Below the pieces are notes generated by a model that saw nothing but the letters and a program-made list of their open reading frames with translations, was not told where the DNA came from and did no database searches. Of a DNA stretch of 64,000 nucleotides, positions 1-13,238 are shown in pieces. Every line of letters starts with the position of its first letter. Position 1 is the stretch's first letter. Source of the stretch: Dichotomocladium elegans (Eukaryota > Mucoromycota > Mucoromycetes > Mucorales > Lichtheimiaceae); contig JAIXMN010000008.1 of the NCBI GenBank assembly GCA_025716815.1, positions 682,001 through 746,000 on the forward strand, read 5' to 3'. Position numbers and translations under genes: made by a program.

Positions 1-3000
1 CAGCTCAAGTCGCATGTGAGAAGCTCAATTCCGTCACAATTCCATTCGTCAAAGCAGCTTGCCGCTGTGTGGGGCAGGCAGAATCTCCGAGAACAACGCG
101 GTCTTCTCGACATCTTGTTCCTCATCAATCTTAACGACTCTGCACCAAAGCGTGTTTTGGCCATAGTCAAGGAATTTGAAGCCAGTAGCTTTGGTATGCA
201 TCAGGCGTTCGGCTATGTCTTGGACAAAGAGGACGATTTGCTGCGCAGCCAGGTATCACACCTCTGCGTATTGATCACCATCCAGTCACTTCATCTTTTA
301 CAGATTCGGAATAGCGGGACGTCGAAGCTCATAGAGTCTCCAGAAACGATTGTCAAGCTCGGTCAGGTGTTCATGTTCCTAGGAACCCAGCCCGAGCATG
401 CTGCGCCACTGCTTGCCTGGTCATGCTTCCTGTTCTATTTGAATCAGCTCCTCCCAGATGACAGAGCATTACCAGCCGCCTACGCAGGTGTTCGAAAGCT
501 GATAGACGGTCAGTTTGATATTTCACCATCGGAACTTCTATCTCACCGGCCGCCTACACGGGGTGTCCAAGTCGCACCTGAGCCTTCGATCAGCCCGGCG
601 CCTCAAATGTATCGTATTTTTGCGGGACGCGCGATCAAACTTAACGTGTTTGATCATTTCACCGACGTTCTAGAAAACCCCGTTTGCAACGACGATGAGC
701 CCAATAGCGATGGCTATCGATATACCATTAAGAACTTGTTAAGTTCCTTCCTTTACATGACTCAGCCATGCTTCATTCCCGCCGAGAGTTATGCCAGCCT
801 AGTAAGATCCACGTGTCTTCTCTTCAACAATCAAACGGATCTATGTATCGGATTCTGGGAGAAAGACTTTGACGAGAATGATATATCATCGTTAATCACA
901 ACGTCACGCGGCCGTTTCCCTGTGTCCTTCTTGGACCTCACGCAGCTTTTGACATCGATGGCAGGCGCTCGAGACGGGACATTGGCTTCGCAACAACCGG
1001 CCAACCATGTCTTTGATTACCTTCGAGAAGCACCTTCCATGACGGTGATGCTCAGAGATACAGTCAATCTTGCGGTGCGTAACAGCGGAAAAGAAATCAT
1101 AGTTATGTCGGAGCATCCAATTCGTGTTACGGGGGATCACGGTCTGGTTAAAGGCGTTGTCATACCTTCAGGAATGAAGGGATCGCTTATTTCAGCACCT
1201 GGACAGAAGCGCATCGTTCAATGGCGGATCGATTACTCATGCTGGCATCTTTTGGTCGGTGTGTTGGCTGGATTTATTGATAGGAGCAACGTTTTACCCT
1301 CAGTTGATGTTGAAGAACTGGACAAAGAACTGAGCGGAAAAAACATTGATGTCGTTAATTCTATCTTGGAACTCATTTACAAAGTGCTGCACACGAACCC
1401 GTCCCTCGGCCCTCGACTTGTTGACCATATCGATGAGATGTGCAGAAGCGCACCAGCACCTCCTGGAGAACCGAAGCTCCTCGTACTCCTCCTTTGCGAG
1501 ATCTTATCCTTTGGAAGTACGATTGTTGAGCCAGCACCAATCCGCACAGTTACCTATGCTCTACAATGTATAACCAGCCTTCTGCCATATTATCGCAACG
1601 AGATATGGTCATATCTGGAGACCGCGCCAATCTTTCCCCGCCCGAACGCTAATATCCATTACCCGTCTTGGCTTTCAAAAAGCAGGTCTACGGATCCCGC
1701 TTGCCAGATCCAGCATATTGTGTCAAAAGTGGAGTGTCAGAACGGCGAATACACTCTGTTGCTAGCCTTTTTAGATATCGTGTTGGCATTAATTGAGGAC
1801 ATCCAATATACGTGGTGGAGCGACGACCAGACGACAACAAGCCAGCAATGCAAAATAGAAACACTTTTCATGTGTCTCCACTACCTAATGCTCGATGTCT
1901 TTCCAAACTATGCTGGCTGGCGGTACAAGAAGGTGTCTGATCGGTTTATGATTGGTACCAAGGTCCTCAAGATCTTTATCAATGTCGTCCACTACTTTAG
2001 AGATGCCGAGACAACACAAGGCTTGTCTCTTCATCGTCTGCGGACTGGAGTTATCAACAACTTTTTATATGACGGAGGTGTATATCATGTCGCACCATTG
2101 CTGGATACCGTGTCGAATGGTGCATGGATCGCTGATAAGCTCTACCATAACAACCGCCCGAAAGAAGCCAAACGAGCTGAAAAAATGACTGAGCTTACTA
2201 TGGTATTCATCAAGCTGCTATTGCAACAACGTTTGGAGGCTATCGAGAAGGGTGCTAGCGTCCAAGAAAGCACGCTGGAACGATTGATGCTAGAACGCAC
2301 GACGTCCACTAAAGGCCCCGACTTTTTGCTTCGGCTGACGAAGCATATTTATTACCGACACAACACCATGCTGCAGATCCTAGCGACGAACATTGTAACG
2401 CTTTTGTGTCGGACACTGTCTGCGTGGAGCACACCTCCCAACTTTGTCCGCCATCTTGGTGACAAGGACCAAGCACAAGAAATTATCCGTACCTACCTGA
2501 GCATCGCTCAGGACAAGTTCCAAAATGAGCGACTTTTGGCATCCATCTGGCAAATGATGGCGCTTATTATGGAGACTCAGCCAAGCCTTGCTATCTTGTT
2601 CCTTGAATGTGGTGATTATATCATGCCAAGTCCTAAGTCTGCTGTGAGGCTCCTGCAAGAGCAGAAAAATAACGGCGCCAGTAGCAGTACTGTATCAGTC
2701 ACAGCAGGATCAGCACCAGCATCTACGACTACTGATTCGGCTGCCCGTGCCGCAGTCGACCTCTTGGCCAGCTGGGAGGAACTATCTGTTGAGAAGCCTA
2801 CGGTCCTGTCAAGCATTCTTCGGTTCGTTGCAACGTTCTGGCAGACGGCGTTTGACCATTTTCTTATGGTGCAGCGCATACGAAGCGACAGCGCTCTATG
2901 GGATGCATTGGGCAAGATCCTACTGAATCCCAGTATTATAGAACCGCCACGACATACCGTCTTTGCTCTTGAAGATATGGACAGAATCTTTGATGATAAC

Positions 3001-5621
3001 GAAGACCTATCGCCTGTCATGACATCCGAAAGCGACGATTCTGTTCGAAGGATATGCTGCCTCAATCTTAGCAAAGCCTTTGTAATGCGGATTATGGCGT
3101 TCGAGATTCATCTTACAGCTGGCCAGAATAAGGGTAGCATCACTGATAAACTTCCTGCGGGTCTAAAGAACCAGCTTACCAAGATAAATGATGTCAACAA
3201 GCTCGTACTCTTGCGCCAGTCCTTCGTCAAGAATAGCTTCAACGAAAAACTGGCTGCAAATGTCCAGCAAGACGCGTTAGCGTTACTTCAGCTTATCCAT
3301 TCCTCCAAAACAGTGTCAGAACTCTTGTATACCGCTGGATCGGTTGGTTTCGGTGATGATGATGCGCCTGGCGAACCCAAACAATATGGTGATTCGTACT
3401 TATTTGACCTTCGGATAGCCGAAGCTCGGGTGCATGCCGTTGTCAAAGCGATGTCGAGAATATACAATGTGATAGACGGCAAAGACATCATTGTGACCCC
3501 AGAGGTTGTCGCGCTACGAAAGGTCAAGAATGCCGCCACCAAACTTTTGACGGATATCTGCGTCGCCAACCACAACTTATCGATTGTCGACACAGAGATT
3601 CTTGCTCTTCGATCATTCAAGGCGTTTATCGAGACGTGTTCGTGCCACGTGGGCGATATCATTTGGAACAATAGGCCAAGTGGTGTGCGAGCGAGCAATT
3701 TGTTTGACTTTGTAGGTGGGCTAACACAAGATGCCCTCAGTGAGACACGCAAAGACAACGTAAGCTTGACGATGTATAGCGAGCTGGTCGGATTGATTCG
3801 CGGGTTGACCGAAGACTGGATCCGTGCGAACTGTAACACGCCCCTGGACCGTCCTGTGAAACTTCAATTTGCAGACAAGTGCTTCTCATTGCTGGAGACA
3901 TTCTCCGAGCTTTTGCGACGCGAAAACTTCACAGTGGCAAGCAGTTTCGGTGGATATACCAGTGTCGCCTACCACCGTCCTGTGCTCGAGTCCATCCTTC
4001 TACCATTGCGATCTCTGCGTGAGTCGTTTGATCCTCTAAACGACTTTAAGGATCGTGACTCGGATCGACTCAAGAAGTGCTTGTCAAATCTGCTGGACGT
4101 GACCTGCGAATGCTTCCAGATGACTATGGACAAGATCACAGCGTGCGGGGCGAGTGACGAAGAGTGTGCAAAAGACATGACCGTGGTGATTGGGCTACTT
4201 ATCGAGCTAATCCACCCAAGCTACCAACGCAGTGTGGATAAGTGGCAAGTGGCATTTGAAAAGTACAAGACGATCCCCACACTTTTGAAATTTGTTCATG
4301 GCGGTATCGATCTGATGGTTACCGAGATCAACAGGTAAAAAAAACGGACCAAAGAACGAAAGAAGTGTAATAACATAATTTTTTAAGTCAATACAATGGA
4401 CGCGATTGTACTTCCGTCTCACCCTATGCTGATGATGGCTTCTACTTGCTCCTTGTCCTGTCGGCAATGCCAGAAGCGGCTATCGAACTTGTGGAGAGCG
4501 GGTTAATTGAGATGATGCGCAATAATGCACTAACACCATCTCTACAAAGCGGCAAGGTAGACATGTTCCTTCGGTTTGGCGAGCCCGGTAGTACCAGTAG
4601 ATACGTTGAGCGAAACCCTCTGCATATTATTTGGTGCCACATGCTGTGCGTCCTCAACAATATCTTGCGTACATTAAGCAATAACGAACGGGTATTAGAC
4701 AAGGTGCTACGAAGCGTGATTGGATTTCTCCAGGTGTATGGATCACAAGTGGATGCGGCATTCAGCCTAGCGAATGGTGCAAATGACTCCCTCTTTGGAC
4801 TGGCACCTTCTGAATCGCTGTCTACATGTCTTCTTGAAGAGGTGGACCGACTTTCAATGATCATGTATGGTTTGGCCAAACAGTCGGATCGTGTCATCTC
4901 GTACGCAACCAGCATATTCGTGGCATACAAAGACTACTCTTTGGCACTTCTGCAACGCTTCTCCTACTTTTTCACACACCCCACACACCTTCAAGCCCAA
5001 CTGTATCCGATCAATAACAGCGAAAAAGATCTTGTTGAAAGTGTCGTCGCATCCCAGCAGCCGAGCCACCTAAGCAGCAATGAAGTTAAGACAAGCGGAT
5101 TGATGCTAGTTGTTATTGAGAAGGCAGTTCGAATCGACCGTAACATCCTCGCCACTCTTATCCAGCTGACGAACGTAGAAAAAATTGTTCTTGGGCCTGA
5201 TATGGACTGGCCTTACGGTAATACGATATTACATCCAAACCTGCGGATTGCAATGGGCGAACCCCCTTCTTTTGGCACACTGACGGAGTGTGCCAATGCG
5301 GCGCTGGGATATATCAAAGAATTCCAAGAGGGCAAGATGCAGGAGTCAGCACTGCGAGACCTGATGAGTGTGTTGGAAGGGTCGCTTGTCTTGTTGGGGA
5401 CGCAGGTGGCTCTGTGGATCGGCAAGCCCGGGATTGAAGAAGAGGAACGACGGGAGATTGCAGAAGATACATTGGTAGATATTGTGACCACGCTCAGCCG
5501 GGTGCACGCATCGCTCAATAAGCTTGACCTTCAGCCGCCGCTAAAAGAACAAAAAGAGCGAGCACAACTGCAAGTCGCACAACTCAAACGATTCCTTTCC
5601 GACAAATACTTTAATACGTAG
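1..5621 (+). CDS. NUP188: Nucleoporin Nup188, 5'-truncated by the window edge
   Basis: Scaffold nucleoporin of the inner ring of the nuclear pore complex. The frame is open from base 1. The first candidate start inside the window is only a GTG at 16, so the true ATG lies upstream. Exon 1 runs to 4334, a 53-nt intron spans 4335-4387 (GT...TTTTTTAAG), and exon 2 runs 4388-5621. The join keeps frame and gives about 1855 visible residues, slightly more than the roughly 1750 of human NUP188. The protein is all-alpha throughout. A beta-rich insert near visible residues 350-420 (around IIVMSEHPIRVTG and GVVIPSGMKGSL) matches the SH3-like insert known in Nup188 N-terminal domains; this is why Nup188 is preferred over the sister family Nup192/205. 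The C-terminal exon is the typical ARM-like tail. It is convergent with the mitoferrin gene. Family assignment is from motif memory, not a search. Confidence 0.82.
4335..4387 (+). other. Nup188 intron, 53 nt
   Basis: GT donor after the AG of an AGT codon, a branch-like TAATAAC near 4368, and acceptor TTTTTTAAG at 4387. Splicing joins AG+T (Ser) and continues in frame. Without it the first reading frame stops two codons later. Confidence 0.85.
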
Positions 5622-5850
5622 TGGTTAGTTGCAGAAATAAGAGAACTATTACAAGTCTTGCTGTTTTTATTTTTCCTTATCCTACTTGTAATAAAAAAAT
5701 GTGATGCATATAGTGTACAATGGATGAAGCGATATGGTGATTGGATGGGAGATAGGGCAATCATGGAGGAAGATACTCTAATATTGGGTGCGTGTGTGTG
5801 TATGTGCGTTATGTGCGTATGCGTGTGCGCGCGTAATGGTAGACACAGAA
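5622..5850. repeat. Convergent spacer with GT-rich simple repeat
   Basis: The 230 bp between the Nup188 stop and the mitoferrin stop (opposite strand). An irregular (GT)n tract lies at about 5788-5832. Both 3' ends must be processed in this short stretch. Confidence 0.7.
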
Positions 5851-6877
5851 TTAAGACGATGGAGATGCTGCCAAAAACCATTTGAAATACTCGTAAACGC
5901 TCCAGCTGATGGCAGTACTTGGCATGTGGGTCAATATCCGGGGCCTAAACCCACGAAAGAAACCTTTGGCGCCGTACCGATCGCTGATAATCTTCGCAGC
6001 CTCCCAGAGACCCGAGCACTGTCGTATCCGCGGGTCAGAGGAAGAGCCACGCGTCTGTAGAAGTGTCTTTATGACATCCAGTGGGGTTGTAATGGAAGAT
6101 GCAGCCATGCCTGCCAGGGCGCCCGCAAGCATATGGGATTTTGGATTGTAGTCGTTGGTAGGATTTAAGTACGACAGGCTTAGGTCATACATGGCAAACT
6201 GCACCGACTGGAATGGAATGGACATGGACAATGTGGTGGGAAACGAAATGTAGAATGCCTTAAGACCCTCATTTGCATACACCTTTCGCGCACATTCTCG
6301 GACAGACCGGTACGTGGATTCTCGAAGCTGCATTCGCTGCTTGATCACTAACACACAACTTATCAGAAAAACGCTGTCTTTCCTTTTTCTCTAGTACTTG
6401 TTCGAATCTTTACCATCGAATGGAGTCATCAAGGCATCATGGGCAAGGGTTGCACACGCACCAGCAGCACCCGATGCCAACAGATCATGCGTTGAAGTTG
6501 CAAATTTCGACCGGCAATATTCAAATGTAGCAAAATGGAGAGCGTGGGCAGGCCCTGCTCCCATAATGACCGAGTACACACCACGCCACGAGTTCTTGAG
6601 TGATGCACTGCTGGATGTAAGCACCTGGACGCGTGTCTACATGGTGCAAGTAGAAACGCCAAACCCCACCCGCGTCCCCACATTCGCCATTCCGATCAGG
6701 TTATTATTATTATTTCTTTCGAAATGGGTAAATCATTTATTTATTTTTTTATTTTTTTACCTTGTATGAATCAATCGGATACATTAAGCAGTGTTCGCCG
6801 ATACCCGCCAAAGCACCGGCAATCGCATTCTGAGTCATGGTGGCATTTGTCCCGAGCGATTCATACTCGTCTTCCAT
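5851..6877 (-). CDS. MRS4: Mitoferrin-type mitochondrial iron carrier (Mrs3/Mrs4 family)
   Basis: Inner-membrane carrier that brings ferrous iron into the matrix for heme and Fe-S synthesis. Three exons: 6877-6761, 6636-6414 and 6347-5851, with GT-AG introns of 124 and 66 nt; 278 residues, slightly shorter than yeast Mrs3/4 (about 305-315). All three carrier signatures are present: PIDSYK in repeat 1, PFDVIKQRMQ in repeat 2 (spanning the second junction) and PLDVIKTLLQTRG in repeat 3. RGVYSVIMGAGPAHALHF and YISFPTTLSMSIPFQ are the residues that separate mitoferrins from other carriers. The N-terminus is short (METDEY-like acidic start, beginning MEDEYESLG) and no cleavable presequence is visible, as is usual for carriers. 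The ATG at 6877 opens the only frame that reaches PIDSYK. Confidence 0.93.
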
Positions 6878-7690
6878 TATAACGTGAAGAATGAGTGGCT
6901 GCGGGGGGACTGAAGATGGTGGAAAAGAGAGTAAATAGGAAGAAAAATGAAACCAAGCACACGCGACCGCACGCGCAAAAATGAAAAAATAAAAAATGGA
7001 TGGACTAATACAACCGACACGATATACACGCGCGGAGACGCTTTTCGTTCACACATTACATATACATTATATACATGATTATTCTCTACATAACAACAGA
7101 TGATGAAAGCCATGATATGAATGTGAGCCAGCATCGAGAATCATATCGGCGGCTTGTTCGCATGTAAGTCTCCGAAGATAAGAATAACAAGAGAAATCAT
7201 GTTTTGCGGACAGGATTCTTCATTGTTAAATTTACCATAGAGAACGCTGCTTCTCGAATGCGCCCCGCCGAACCTGCGAACTTCCTTTTTTCTCTCACAT
7301 CCTATCACAAGATATGCTTCGCCCGGATGGCCCTCCAGTGCGTATTATCCAGCGGAACCGGCATATTGATTTTCAGAAACAGTTATGTACTTAGCACCGG
7401 CACTGAAGAAATAGACCGGTTGTATTTTCAGGCGAAATAATTGAGCTTCCCCCCATTTTGCATAAAGACACTTTTGGAAGGAACTGTATGTCGTGTCAGA
7501 AACACGTCGGCGGCAAGAGACGACGCCTACGCTATATATTCACGACTTCACAAAAATCAAAACTGCATACCATCTAATTGTAAACCCACCCGATATTGCC
7601 AAATCAAACACTAGAAAGTATGTCAGTTTTTTATCTTAGCCTGTAGACTCCTCTCTTTAATATACATCCAAATATTTGGAAACGAGCAAT
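6878..7690. other. Spacer upstream of mitoferrin
   Basis: AT-rich stretch that should hold the mitoferrin promoter. One short open frame (7204-7440) has no recognisable features. No gene is supported here. Confidence 0.5.
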
Positions 7691-7699
7691 CAATTTCTT

Positions 7700-8260
7700 T
7701 AGGATTGTCTGGGCCATGCTGTTGATGAGCATGAGCCTATGGGCTATGTCGTTGGTGAGGAAGTGCGTCTGCAACATTTAGATTATTGATATCCATAACC
7801 CAGCATGAATGTATACAAACATTCTCTTGAACGAAGCAGATTATGTACATGCGCACTTTAGCCCTTACGCTGGTTGAGTTGATTTTCGACTACGAATAGG
7901 GCTCTGACCGAATTACTTTTTTAAAGAAAAAGTGGGTAGAAGCATGGCTGATCTGCGCTGAAGCCATCCGTTGCCCTCCTAGAGTAAATTTTTGAAGAAA
8001 GTGCTCCAGAGATTAGAGCGACCTTTCGGTGGTTGGTATTAAGGAAAAGGTGTCTGTTGACATATCTGAGATCCCGTTTCCTTGAGGAGGCTGAATTCTA
8101 TATTAACATGGAAGTCAGTATGGCATGCTCGAAGACTGGGACTTCCGCAGCGGTTAGAGCACGGACAAGGAACGATCGTGGGAGCAACCCCAAAATCATA
8201 ATAATGCACCTATGCATAGGGCTGAGTGTACATGTGAGTTGCACAAGAAGGTTGGCAGCT
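7700..8260 (+). mobile_element. Degraded Tc1/IS630-like transposase relic (copy 0)
   Basis: Fragments resemble the fuller copies at 34.6 and 42.5 kb. Around 7721 the residues VDEHEPMGYVVGEE match the element's N-terminal acidic motif (VDEHGCPEPMDYVV). At about 8090-8155, FLEEAEFYINMEVSMACSKTG matches the first-Asp region (FLDEPGF.INMKRS.AWSK), although the Asp is now Glu. AATAATGCACCTATGCA near 8202 corresponds to the second-Asp motif DNAPIH. Stops and deletions between the pieces show it is dead. Confidence 0.65.
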
Positions 8261-8390
8261 ACCAAAAGCCTACAATAATGAGAATGCTACAAGTTTAATT
8301 AAACTGAAACCGCTGAGAAACAAAGACAGTTGATAATATCACAATAAACGATGAAGGGTAAATGATACAAATGAGGAATTTTGTAAATGT

Positions 8391-10440
8391 TTACTTTCGG
8401 CCTTTTCCCTTCTTCTTGGACGATGCATTTGACTCGGAATTACAGGCCTTGATCCTGGATTCATAATATTTGATTGAGCGCTGGATGATTTGTTTCTCGC
8501 TGATGCGACATGTCAAAGCGTAATATTCCCGCTTGTTGGTGAGCTATTATCCAAAATGGGGCAACAATGTTAAAAAACAAAGGAAAAAAGAATTTGTCTA
8601 TGATATACCTGGTCACGCTTTGCAATATCATCCTCAACTGGAATCCATCGACCATTGGGATCCAAGTACTGGTGACGTCTGATCTCCGTCAGGCTTCGGC
8701 AGGCAAGGTACACAAGTTTTTTGGAAAGATTCAGTTCAGGTGCGATCTTCTTGAGTTTTCTGGCGTCTTCCGGGTTTCTTTCATTGGCAAGAGCATGGAA
8801 GTACTCAACCGCAACCGACACATCTTGCTCGAATTTCTCAAACAATTTGTCTCCTGCAAAAACTGTGTGTAGAAGACACATGACATTGTCTTCCCATTCA
8901 CCTTCGGAATTGCAGTAGTATGGCTGTGGTACATCATCCTCCCCTTCGCCGCTGCAGCAGCCATCGTCATCACAGCACCCATCGTGCTCGTGCTCTTCTT
9001 CTTCACCATCGCTATGCCCGTGTCCATGTTCATGGTCGTGATCGTGATCGTCCCCACAGCAACCGTTGTGTTCGTCATCGTCGTGGTCATCCTCCTCCTC
9101 TTCGTCATCAGAGCCACATAGGATCTCTTCGTTTGCGTAGAAAAATTCGAACCGGCTGCGGACACGCTCAAATGACTCTTCAGTCGCTTTATCGGACGTA
9201 TCATTGTCTCCAAATAGCAAGCCGCGGGTTGTTTCCACGCAAACCGAAAAGACAATGTCTTGGGTGGTTGAGATATAGTCATTCTCATTATTGTCATGAC
9301 AAAAGCCGTACTTGCTTAACAGCGCTACATTTGGCAATGGACCATACGTGTTGAATATTTCCATGCCCTTCTCAACGTCGCGCTCGAGCACTAGATCGCA
9401 AGTGTCCTTCTCATCATCTTCATCCTCATCCTTCCAAAAATCGACTTTCTTGGCCTCTAGTTCGTCAAGATCTTTGAGCGGCCCTTCCTCTTCATCATCC
9501 TCGATATCCTCATCTTCTTCTTCCGCTTCTTCATGTTCTCCTTCATCCTCCACATCGCTCCACTCGTCGTCTTCGTCCCCGTTCTCTTCGCCATGCTCGA
9601 TGTATTCCAAATACCGGTGCTCACAATAGTCTAGCGCACCGCAGGCCTCACACACTTCAAAGGTACTCTCGAAATGCACGTCCTCATCTCCACTGCGGTG
9701 GTTGAAGATATCAGCCAACGGCACCATCGCCATTTCATGGTATGCATCGACTTCGAACGCTCGTGAGGATACGAGTGTTGAGATGCGGCAAAACTGCTCG
9801 AGGGTAAACGTGTCCTTCTTGAAAACCGATGGGTATTTTTCAACGAGAGGCATCACTACTTCGATATAGTCGTCCTGGAGTTCTTTCTATTATAAAGCAT
9901 CAAAACGTCCATCCTGTTCCGCCAGCTCTGCTGATGCCATGCATTATACTTACCATTTCGCGGTGCACATAACCCTCCATTTCTGACCCTTTGAACATTT
10001 CTTTTTCGGCCTCGGTCCAGAAAATCGGAAGATCCTCCGAGGATGGCAATGCCTGAAGATAACCAAACCATGGCGACTCAGAGCCCTGTGAAAGCTCGTA
10101 CATTACAGCAATGGCGAGGGCGCATCCTCCCTCGATCTCCTCATCGTCAAAGATATTTGCTGCACCCGAGTTCTTCGGGGAGAGAATACAGGTCTTGGGG
10201 ATCTTTACCACTGCGATCGTGTACCAGGCACAGATAGAAGGCCCACGGATCAGATTTTTAACGCTTGTAATGAGGCATATAGCTTAAACTTGGCTTACAG
10301 GTCTCGTGTTTGGCGCAATGCCGAAGGGCGAAAACACCAAAACCATTGCCGACAGCCCGGATTTCAATGGCTTCCTTATCCCAGTAAATTTCGTTCTCCT
10401 TAAACCAGTCGATGAGCGTCTTGATCTTCTCGTCTGCCAT
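8391..10440 (-). CDS. SET-domain lysine methyltransferase (SETD6/Rkm4/RBCMT class) with acidic His/Cys insert
   Basis: Predicted protein-lysine N-methyltransferase of the split-SET class (yeast Rkm family, SETD3/SETD6), whose known substrates are ribosomal proteins and a few others. Exons 10440-10299, 10210-9954, 9886-8609 and 8543-8391, with introns of 88, 67 and 65 nt; 609 residues, longer than the usual 450-500. The N-terminus shows the family start (IDWFKENEIYWD...AIEIRAVGNGFGVFA), then VKIPKTCILSPKN. ADIFNHRSGDEDVHFE (near residue 190) and FNTYGPLPNVALLSKYGF (near 311) are the cofactor-binding NH and YG motifs of the SET core. A C-terminal helical region follows and the protein ends in a Lys/Arg/Gly tail. 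The extra length is acidic: about residues 225-290 are Asp/Glu runs, and about 400-450 are a His/Cys cluster. The exact substrate cannot be read from sequence. Confidence 0.88.
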
Positions 10441-11571
10441 AATTGTTTAACCAAGCAAAGAAGGAAAAACCAAAAAAAATTCTCGGAGACGGATATCGAA
10501 TTTCTATTTTAGGAAAGAAAAGCTTTACCGTACAAATAATAAGGCTTCCCGTCCTTTGCTGCTTCATTTTGGTGTTTAGTATCTGATACTGTCTTCCCAG
10601 GTACATATATTGAGTATTATTGGATATTAGGGCTCATATATATATCTTGGCTTGCGAGTAAGCGTAACAAAGGCACTGGCTTCATTCCTTTGATGAGTAT
10701 TTTGAGCATCGTCCCCGCGCCCTAGAAAAGACGACTAGGTCTTTCTCCTCGTTTGCCTCTTTCAACTGAATTTCTAAAAGATACTCGGGTATATCAGTTC
10801 TTTTCCTCGTTAGTTCAGAGGAAATGCTAGACACAAGGGCTTCACAGCCGCACATGCAGATCCGCAGGAATTAAAGAAAGAGTTTAATAGCCATCTTGTA
10901 GACTTCCAGCTTTATTGAGTTTCTTGCAGACTCAAAAGCTATTACATTCATGAATTGGCATGTTTCTGCATATAAAAATCGCCGGGTGTCATTGTATTCA
11001 TTTTAAAACATACTGCTGGCTATATGAGGCAATGCTCATCTTCGGTTCAACCAGAACAAATGGTCTCGGAGGTCTGTTTTATAGAACCGGGTCGGCCGAC
11101 AACCCGTTACAACAGTAGGTAATAAAATGGTTGCAACCAGCTATAATCGTGCTATTGATTCATTCAATGAATGAATGACATATACTCAGTGACGTACGTA
11201 TTCGTTCCTGCAGAGATATTCCGCCTTTTTTTGACGCGAACTCTCTAACATCGATTATTATATGAATATCTCTTGTTAGGATGGCCATAATGTTTAATCA
11301 AAACAGCGCAAACAGATGCTTGGTGGAGAAGAACTTATTATCATTCCAGAGTCTCTTTATACCAATAACTCTCTGCTCTATGTCAGAAATAACGGGTTTT
11401 CTATATGCTACTGCTCTCGAAGAAGCGAATGAAACGATTTGGACGAAAAGTTAAATGGGGCATCCTATCAAATCTCCGCTTAGATTGACGCGCTCTCTGC
11501 AACCCACGTAGTGTGGGTGTGAATGTATCTTAACCCTCTTTCTCTCCTTTTTCTTTGAGATCCGGTCGTTC
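10441..11571. promoter_or_regulatory. Divergent promoter region between the SET gene and YIF1
   Basis: The two genes face away from each other here, so both promoters should lie in this 1.1 kb. Pyrimidine-rich runs precede both starts (for example 11532-11556 before the YIF1 ATG). I see no gene, repeat or specific operator. Confidence 0.5.
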
Positions 11572-12935
11572 ATGTACTATCCGAATAACTATCAGCATAA
11601 TCCGCACGGGTCCCCTCCCATAAATACCCGGACGCCGCCACCCTTGCAGCATCCAATCCCTCAGCATCCAATTCCCAACTTTAATCAGGCGGTCCATCAA
11701 CCTTCGGGCTCACCAGGAATTGCTCAGCAATATCAACCGCAACCGCAACAGTACCAGCCCATTCCACAGCAACAGCCCCAAGGGGGATATTCGCCGGGCA
11801 TGGGTGGGCCTATTCCAACAGGAGGCAACATGTACCAGCAATTTGGATTTAACGATCCTGCCGCTCAGCTCGGTATGCAATTCGCAGGCAACGCTGTCGC
11901 GCAAGGCACTGCCTACGTAGAAAAGAATGTAAGCATCATCCAAATATTTGCAATGTAAATGCTCTGGAATGCTGATGAAGTTGTTTTTTGCCATCTTGCA
12001 GTTCAATCGATGGGTGGATATGCGGGCTCTTAGACACTATTTCAACGTGAATAACCTCTATGTGATTTCAAAGATCAAATTGATCCTGTTCCCCTGGAGA
12101 CACTCGGTTAGCTATAGTAAACTACAAAGATCTCAGCGAACGGGACAGTACTGATGAATGTAAATGATTTGTTAGCCCTGGACTCGGTCTATAAGACGAA
12201 CAGAGACGGGACAAATGGAAGGATTTAAGCCTCCCAGAGATGATCTCAATTCACCCGATTTGTATATACCAGGTTCGTACCCTGGATGGATGGTAATCAA
12301 TGACATCTTGAACTAAGTACTTTTTATTGCTTTAGTCATGGCTATCGTGACATATATTCTATTTTGCGGTCTTGCAGCAGGACAACAGGGATCGTAAGTT
12401 GGACAAAGACAGTGAGAGAAAGAAGGTCGAGACGGTATTCATGGCTCTCCTCATGTTCCATAATCTGTAGCTTCCATCCAGAGCAGCTGTATATGGCAGG
12501 ATGGTCATCTATTGCTGTCATATTTTCGGAACTGGTGTTCACACGGCTTGGTTGTTACTTCCTCAATATACCATTTGAGGCATCAATGCTGGACTTAGTC
12601 GCCTATTCTGGTTACAAATATGTGTGTATCATTGTGACTGATCTCGTCAAGTTACTCGGTGCTGGCAAATGGCTATCTTGGATGGTCTTTTTGTACACGT
12701 CTCTTAGCGTTGGATTTTTCTTGGTAGGTGTAAATGAGGGAAGGGCTTGGACAATACATTTAGGTGAGGAATTCTGATTTGTGATTTATAATAGTTGCGT
12801 TCCATGCGCTATGTGATCCTTCCCGATGCGGCTGCTGGCCCCTCAACTCTTAATCCCCAACGCAAGCGACGCATGTGGTTTCTCCTAATGATTGCAAGTT
12901 TGCAGATAGTCTTCATGTTTGCTCTTGCTAACTGA
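11572..12935 (+). CDS. YIF1: Yif1, Yip1-interacting ER-Golgi membrane protein
   Basis: Membrane protein that works with Yip1 in COPII vesicle traffic between ER and Golgi. Six exons: 11572-11928, 12002-12106, 12176-12272, 12336-12393, 12471-12723 and 12795-12935, all GT-AG, introns 63-77 nt; 336 residues, normal for the family. The N-terminal 85 residues are Pro/Gln-rich and cytosolic. The family block follows: FGFNDPAAQLGMQFAGNA, then VDMRALRHYFNVNN, ILFPWRH and FKPPRDDLNSPDLYIP. About five hydrophobic segments come next, including LDLVAYSGYKYV, and the protein ends in a transmembrane helix. Exon joins place each motif in the family order, which supports the model strongly. Confidence 0.94.
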
Positions 12936-13238
12936 AGCATGATTTTGAATGATGGATAATAAGAAAAGAGTTTCTGTTGTCCCGGCGTACGATTATTATG
13001 CTGTACATACTGTATCTTCAAGCTTGAGTTACGCAAAAAAAAACAAAGGAACTAATGACACACACAGGTCTCGTACGCAAGATAGGGAAAGAGTTCCCAA
13101 CCTACCATTTTTGTTATTTGCTTTGTGGATTTCATGTCAAAAAAGCTCTTTGATTTCATAGAGGATATAGGTGTAAAAAGGAAGACCGATCGCATTGTAA
13201 AGTCTTGTCGTTTGGTTTATCCTTCGTGAGCTCCCACA
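12936..13238. other. Spacer after YIF1
   Basis: YIF1 3' region. No gene seen. Confidence 0.5.

Noticed and set aside
16..18. GTG as start of Nup188
   Set aside because: Not a nuclear start codon in fungi, and the frame stays open to base 1, so the gene is cut by the window edge.
9312..9629. Plus-strand poly-Ser reading frame
   Set aside because: Antisense shadow of the Asp/Glu-rich part of the SET gene.
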